The position numbers were made by a program, and so were the translations under genes. From Elusimicrobia bacterium CG08_land_8_20_14_0_20_44_26 (lineage in GTDB: Bacteria > CG03): 8,974 nucleotides of DNA. Of the stretch, positions 6,651 to 8,974 are shown piece by piece. Position 1 is the first letter of the stretch; every line of letters starts with the position of its first letter. The stretch spans positions 1 through 8,974 of the forward strand of contig PEXM01000063.1 in assembly GCA_002779055.1 (NCBI GenBank), read 5' to 3'. The notes under the pieces are model-generated. The model made no database searches and had not been told where the DNA came from. It worked only from the letters and a program-made list of their open reading frames with translations.

Positions 6651-6698
6651 GGTCAATGGGGACGGTTCCTAATGGGTCAATGGGGACGGTTCCTAATG
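6649..6698. repeat. Two perfect tandem copies of a 24-bp repeat
   Basis: Copy one is 6650-6673 and copy two is 6674-6697, identical at all 24 positions, with a one-base extension on each side. The core is GGGGACGGTTCC, preceded by GGGTCAAT and followed by TAAT. The array lies between the stop codon of the transporter gene (6699-6701) and the broken DUF4258 remnant. The unit is not palindromic. From memory, GGGGACGGTTC-type sequences occur as dispersed repeats near IS200-like (Y1/RAYT) transposase genes in several phyla; no transposase is present here. Confidence 0.9.
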
Positions 6699-8510
6699 CT
6701 ACATCAGTATTCCGGCAATCGTTCCTGTCATACAGGCGGCAATGGCGCCGGCGAACATCGCCCTCAGACCGATTTTGGCAAGAGTGCTCCTTTTGTTCGG
6801 AGCGATGCCCCCGATACCGCCTATCTGTATTCCTATGGATGCGAAATTCGCAAATCCGCAAAGAGCGTAGGAGGCAATCACGGCGGACCTCTGCGAGAGG
6901 TGAATCACCGCGCCCGACAGCGTCTCATAACCGTTCTGGAGAATTCCCGAAAGGTTCAAATACGCGATAAACTCCGTCAGAATAAGTTTTTCGCCGAGAA
7001 GCCGTCCGACGACGGCGGATTCTTTCCACGGAACGCCCATAGACCAGGAAATCGGCGCGAATATTATGCCGAAAATAATTGACAGATTTATGAAAAAAAG
7101 AGGTTTCCTGCCGATGAGACCCGTTGATAAAAACACGTTCTTCCCGTCTCTTTCCACCATGTAAGCGCTCTCTTTAAAATTTACGCGCAGGCGCTCTTTG
7201 ACAATGACGCTGTCATCAAGGTTTTTTTTCACCGTGAAGACGTAAGTTTTGTTCGCGCCTTCTATCTTTATTATGTCTCCTTCTTTAATGTTGGCGATGT
7301 CGTCCGTCAGGAGATACATCTTATACGGATTTCTGCCCGCAATGACGCTTGCCGCATCCGAAAATTTTTCAAGCCCGTAGTTTATCATCGCTATCAAACC
7401 GACAAAAGCCGCAAGCATCGCCGCGACATTCAGCATCAGAGTCATTCCTTCGCTCGCGCCGCGGGCAGCGGCCTCAATCACATTGGAATCGGGCTTCTCC
7501 ACTTTTATCTCCGCATCGCCCGCTGTCTCGGAATGTTCCGTCTGCGGATAAATTATTTTTGAAACCGCAAGCGAGGCCGGAGCGCTCATTATGCTTGCCG
7601 TGACAAGATGCCCCGCAATGTTGGGAATATAATCTTTAAGGAAAAGCACATACGCCGCCATCACGCCTCCAGCGACGGTGGCGAACCCCCCCGTCATAAC
7701 GGCGTGAAGTTCGCTCGTCGTCATATTTTTTATGAACGGCTTTATGACGAGCGGGGCTTCCGTCTGACCGACAAAAATATTTGCCGCCGCCGAAAGCGTC
7801 TCGGCGCCCGATGTCTTCATCGTCTTCTGCATTATTTTGGCGATAATTCCGACGACAAACTGCATCACGCCCAAATGATACAAAACCGTCATCAGCGAGG
7901 AAAAAAATATAATCGTCGGCAGCACCGAAAAAAAGAAAAACATTCCTTCGTTAAGGCCTCTCGGGTCGGCAGGCCCGTAGGCGAGACGTCCGAACACGAA
8001 AGCCGCGCCTTCCTCGCTGAACGAAAGAAGGACATTCACGACCGAATCCACAAAATTGAAGAAAAAAATTCCCACGGTATCGGAAAGGACAATCAAACCG
8101 AAAACGATCTGCAGAACAATTCCCCATACAACGGGCCTCCAGTTTATATGTTTTCTATCAACAGACATCAGATAACTTATAGCGACGAGAATAAAAATAC
8201 CGAGAAAACTTGTAAACCTTTCCACGACAGGAGTGTCTAAATTCCTTATAGTTCCGATGCCTGTGGCACCCGTCGGCGCGGCGGCAAGAACACTCGCGCC
8301 CCTCAATATAAAAAAAGCGACGATAAAGATGCTCGCCGCAAGCCACGCTTTACCGAACCGCCCGTTCATAATCCCGCTGAATCTGTTATAAAATACCAGA
8401 ACCGTCGCGAACATGACGCAGAAAAGGACTGCCGGATAGTAAAAGCCAAGCATAAAAGCCGCAACTGCGGCAAAAAACAAGAGCATCTTCTTCAAAAAAT
8501 TTTCGTTCAT
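6699..8510 (-). CDS. Concentrative nucleoside transporter (CNT/NupC family), enlarged
   Basis: An inner-membrane symporter predicted to take up nucleosides with Na+ or H+. CNT motifs are clear: GQTEAPLVIKP at residues 248-258, TEFIAY at 512-517 and CGFANFASIGIQIGG at 551-565. E513, N555 and S558 fall where structural work on the Vibrio CNT places nucleoside-binding residues; Thr512 replaces the common Asn before the Glu. At 603 residues it is far longer than the roughly 400-430 of NupC. About 100 N-terminal residues add hydrophobic segments (near 9-40 and 55-75), somewhat like animal CNTs. Residues about 385-470 form a hydrophilic insert between two core helices, rich in short strands (IKEGDIIKIEG, KTYVFTVKK). 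The ATG at 8510 overlaps the rmlB stop, with a weak AAAGGCGG binding site upstream. The end abuts the tandem repeats. Substrate choice cannot be read from sequence. Confidence 0.92.
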   Translation of the reverse strand: MNENFLKKMLLFFAAVAAFMLGFYYPAVLFCVMFATVLVFYNRFSGIMNGRFGKAWLAASIFIVAFFILRGASVLAAAPTGATGIGTIRNLDTPVVERFTSFLGIFILVAISYLMSVDRKHINWRPVVWGIVLQIVFGLIVLSDTVGIFFFNFVDSVVNVLLSFSEEGAAFVFGRLAYGPADPRGLNEGMFFFFSVLPTIIFFSSLMTVLYHLGVMQFVVGIIAKIMQKTMKTSGAETLSAAANIFVGQTEAPLVIKPFIKNMTTSELHAVMTGGFATVAGGVMAAYVLFLKDYIPNIAGHLVTASIMSAPASLAVSKIIYPQTEHSETAGDAEIKVEKPDSNVIEAAARGASEGMTLMLNVAAMLAAFVGLIAMINYGLEKFSDAASVIAGRNPYKMYLLTDDIANIKEGDIIKIEGANKTYVFTVKKNLDDSVIVKERLRVNFKESAYMVERDGKNVFLSTGLIGRKPLFFINLSIIFGIIFAPISWSMGVPWKESAVVGRLLGEKLILTEFIAYLNLSGILQNGYETLSGAVIHLSQRSAVIASYALCGFANFASIGIQIGGIGGIAPNKRSTLAKIGLRAMFAGAIAACMTGTIAGILM

Positions 8511-8974
8511 TTTATCCGCCTTTCAACACTTTTTGTCCACTTTTGATTTTCCACATACCAGCGCGCCGTCTGCTGAATGCCGGCGCTGAATCCCATATTC
8601 GCCCTCCATTTTAATTCACCGTTTATTTTCCCGGTGTTAAGCGAATATCTTATATCATGACCGGGACGGTCTTTAACAAATTTAATCAGTTTACCGCTGA
8701 CTCCTAAAACTCTCAACACTATTTTCACGACGTCAATGTTTCTTTTCTCCTCGCCGCTTCCGACGTTGTATGCCTCACCTGTGCGGCCTTTCTCAAGAAC
8801 CTTGAAAACAGCCCCTGCACAGTCCGAGACATAAAGCCATTCGCGGACATTTTCGCCTTTCGCATAAACGGGCACTTTCTCGCCCGCCAGAGCTCTTTGT
8901 ATAATAACCGGAATCAGTTTCTCGGGAAACTGCCAGGGACCATAATTGTTGCTGGCTCTGACGATAACAACCGG
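8507..8974 (-). CDS. rmlB: dTDP-glucose 4,6-dehydratase (RmlB-like), C-terminal part
   Basis: This leftward frame enters from the right edge and gives the last 155 residues of a protein usually about 310-350 long. It starts within RASNNYGPWQFPEKLIPV, the signature stretch of RmlB, and continues with NVREWLYVSDCAGAVFKVLE, GEAYNVGSG and DRPGHDIRYSL, all standard for the C-terminal, nucleotide-sugar-binding half of this extended short-chain dehydrogenase. The Rossmann fold and the Tyr-x-x-x-Lys catalytic pair lie outside the window. RmlB turns dTDP-glucose into dTDP-4-keto-6-deoxyglucose, the precursor of rhamnose and other deoxysugars of LPS and cell-surface polymers. Its stop overlaps the transporter start (ATGA at 8507-8510), so the two are co-transcribed and probably translationally coupled. 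A related NDP-sugar dehydratase is possible, but RmlB fits best. Confidence 0.9.
   Translation of the reverse strand, partial: PVVIVRASNNYGPWQFPEKLIPVIIQRALAGEKVPVYAKGENVREWLYVSDCAGAVFKVLEKGRTGEAYNVGSGEEKRNIDVVKIVLRVLGVSGKLIKFVKDRPGHDIRYSLNTGKINGELKWRANMGFSAGIQQTARWYVENQKWTKSVERRIK

Noticed and set aside
6649..6698. CRISPR array
   Set aside because: The copies are directly adjacent without spacers, only two are present, and no cas gene is seen.
6631..6861. Leftward 76-codon frame ending in GTVPIDP repeats
   Set aside because: It reads the transporter 3' end in the wrong frame and continues through the tandem repeats; the real transporter frame stops at 6699.
6617..7082. Rightward frames of 117 and 146 codons that include MGTVPN-type repeats
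   Set aside because: They arise from reading the 24-bp repeats and then the antisense of the transporter; there is no family pattern.
7608..8240. Rightward open frame of 210 codons inside the transporter gene
   Set aside because: It lies opposite the well-supported nucleoside transporter, is very rich in His/Arg/Lys, and shows no known motif. It is a shadow frame.

Overview
The window suggests a Gram-negative (diderm) bacterium with LPS. It carries an LptE-type LPS-assembly lipoprotein, an RmlB-type sugar-nucleotide enzyme and a MurJ lipid II flippase, and base composition is intermediate. A gingipain-like (C25) propeptide at the left edge, the short GGGACG-type repeats and the mixed gene order would fit an uncultivated phylum such as Omnitrophota or Elusimicrobiota. 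That placement is a guess; the sequence alone does not settle it.

Left part (1-4368): a partial secreted protein, read leftwards, is divergent from a rightward cluster leuS-lptE-holA. The two transcription units share a 90-135 bp intergenic region with a candidate -10 box on each strand. leuS and lptE are 2 bp apart and lptE and holA 11 bp apart, so they look like one operon. From general knowledge the same order occurs in Escherichia coli. It joins leucine tRNA charging, LPS export and the replication clamp loader.

Middle (4342-6180): rpsT (ribosomal protein S20, GTG start, minus strand) converges on holA and overlaps its 3' end by 27 bp. On its other side it diverges from murJ. The 63-bp gap holds a good sigma70-type promoter for rpsT whose -35 box touches the murJ start codon; murJ has no visible Shine-Dalgarno sequence.

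Accessory junction (6150-6698): a short patch between murJ and the transporter gene holds a complete DUF2283 gene. Directly upstream of it is the 3' end of a DUF4258-like (putative toxin) gene whose 5' part is missing. The break falls at two perfect tandem copies of a 24-bp repeat, which abut the transporter stop codon. A related GGGACG motif lies on the far side of the module. This is the most unusual region of the window and looks like a degraded or rearranged two-gene cassette.

Right part (6699-8974, minus strand): the 3' half of an rmlB-like dTDP-glucose 4,6-dehydratase gene overlaps, by an ATGA, a 603-residue concentrative nucleoside transporter. The transporter is larger than usual bacterial members: it has extra N-terminal membrane segments and an inserted hydrophilic domain of about 85 residues. 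Most of the window is housekeeping sequence, and I did not find a clear-cut new multi-gene system.
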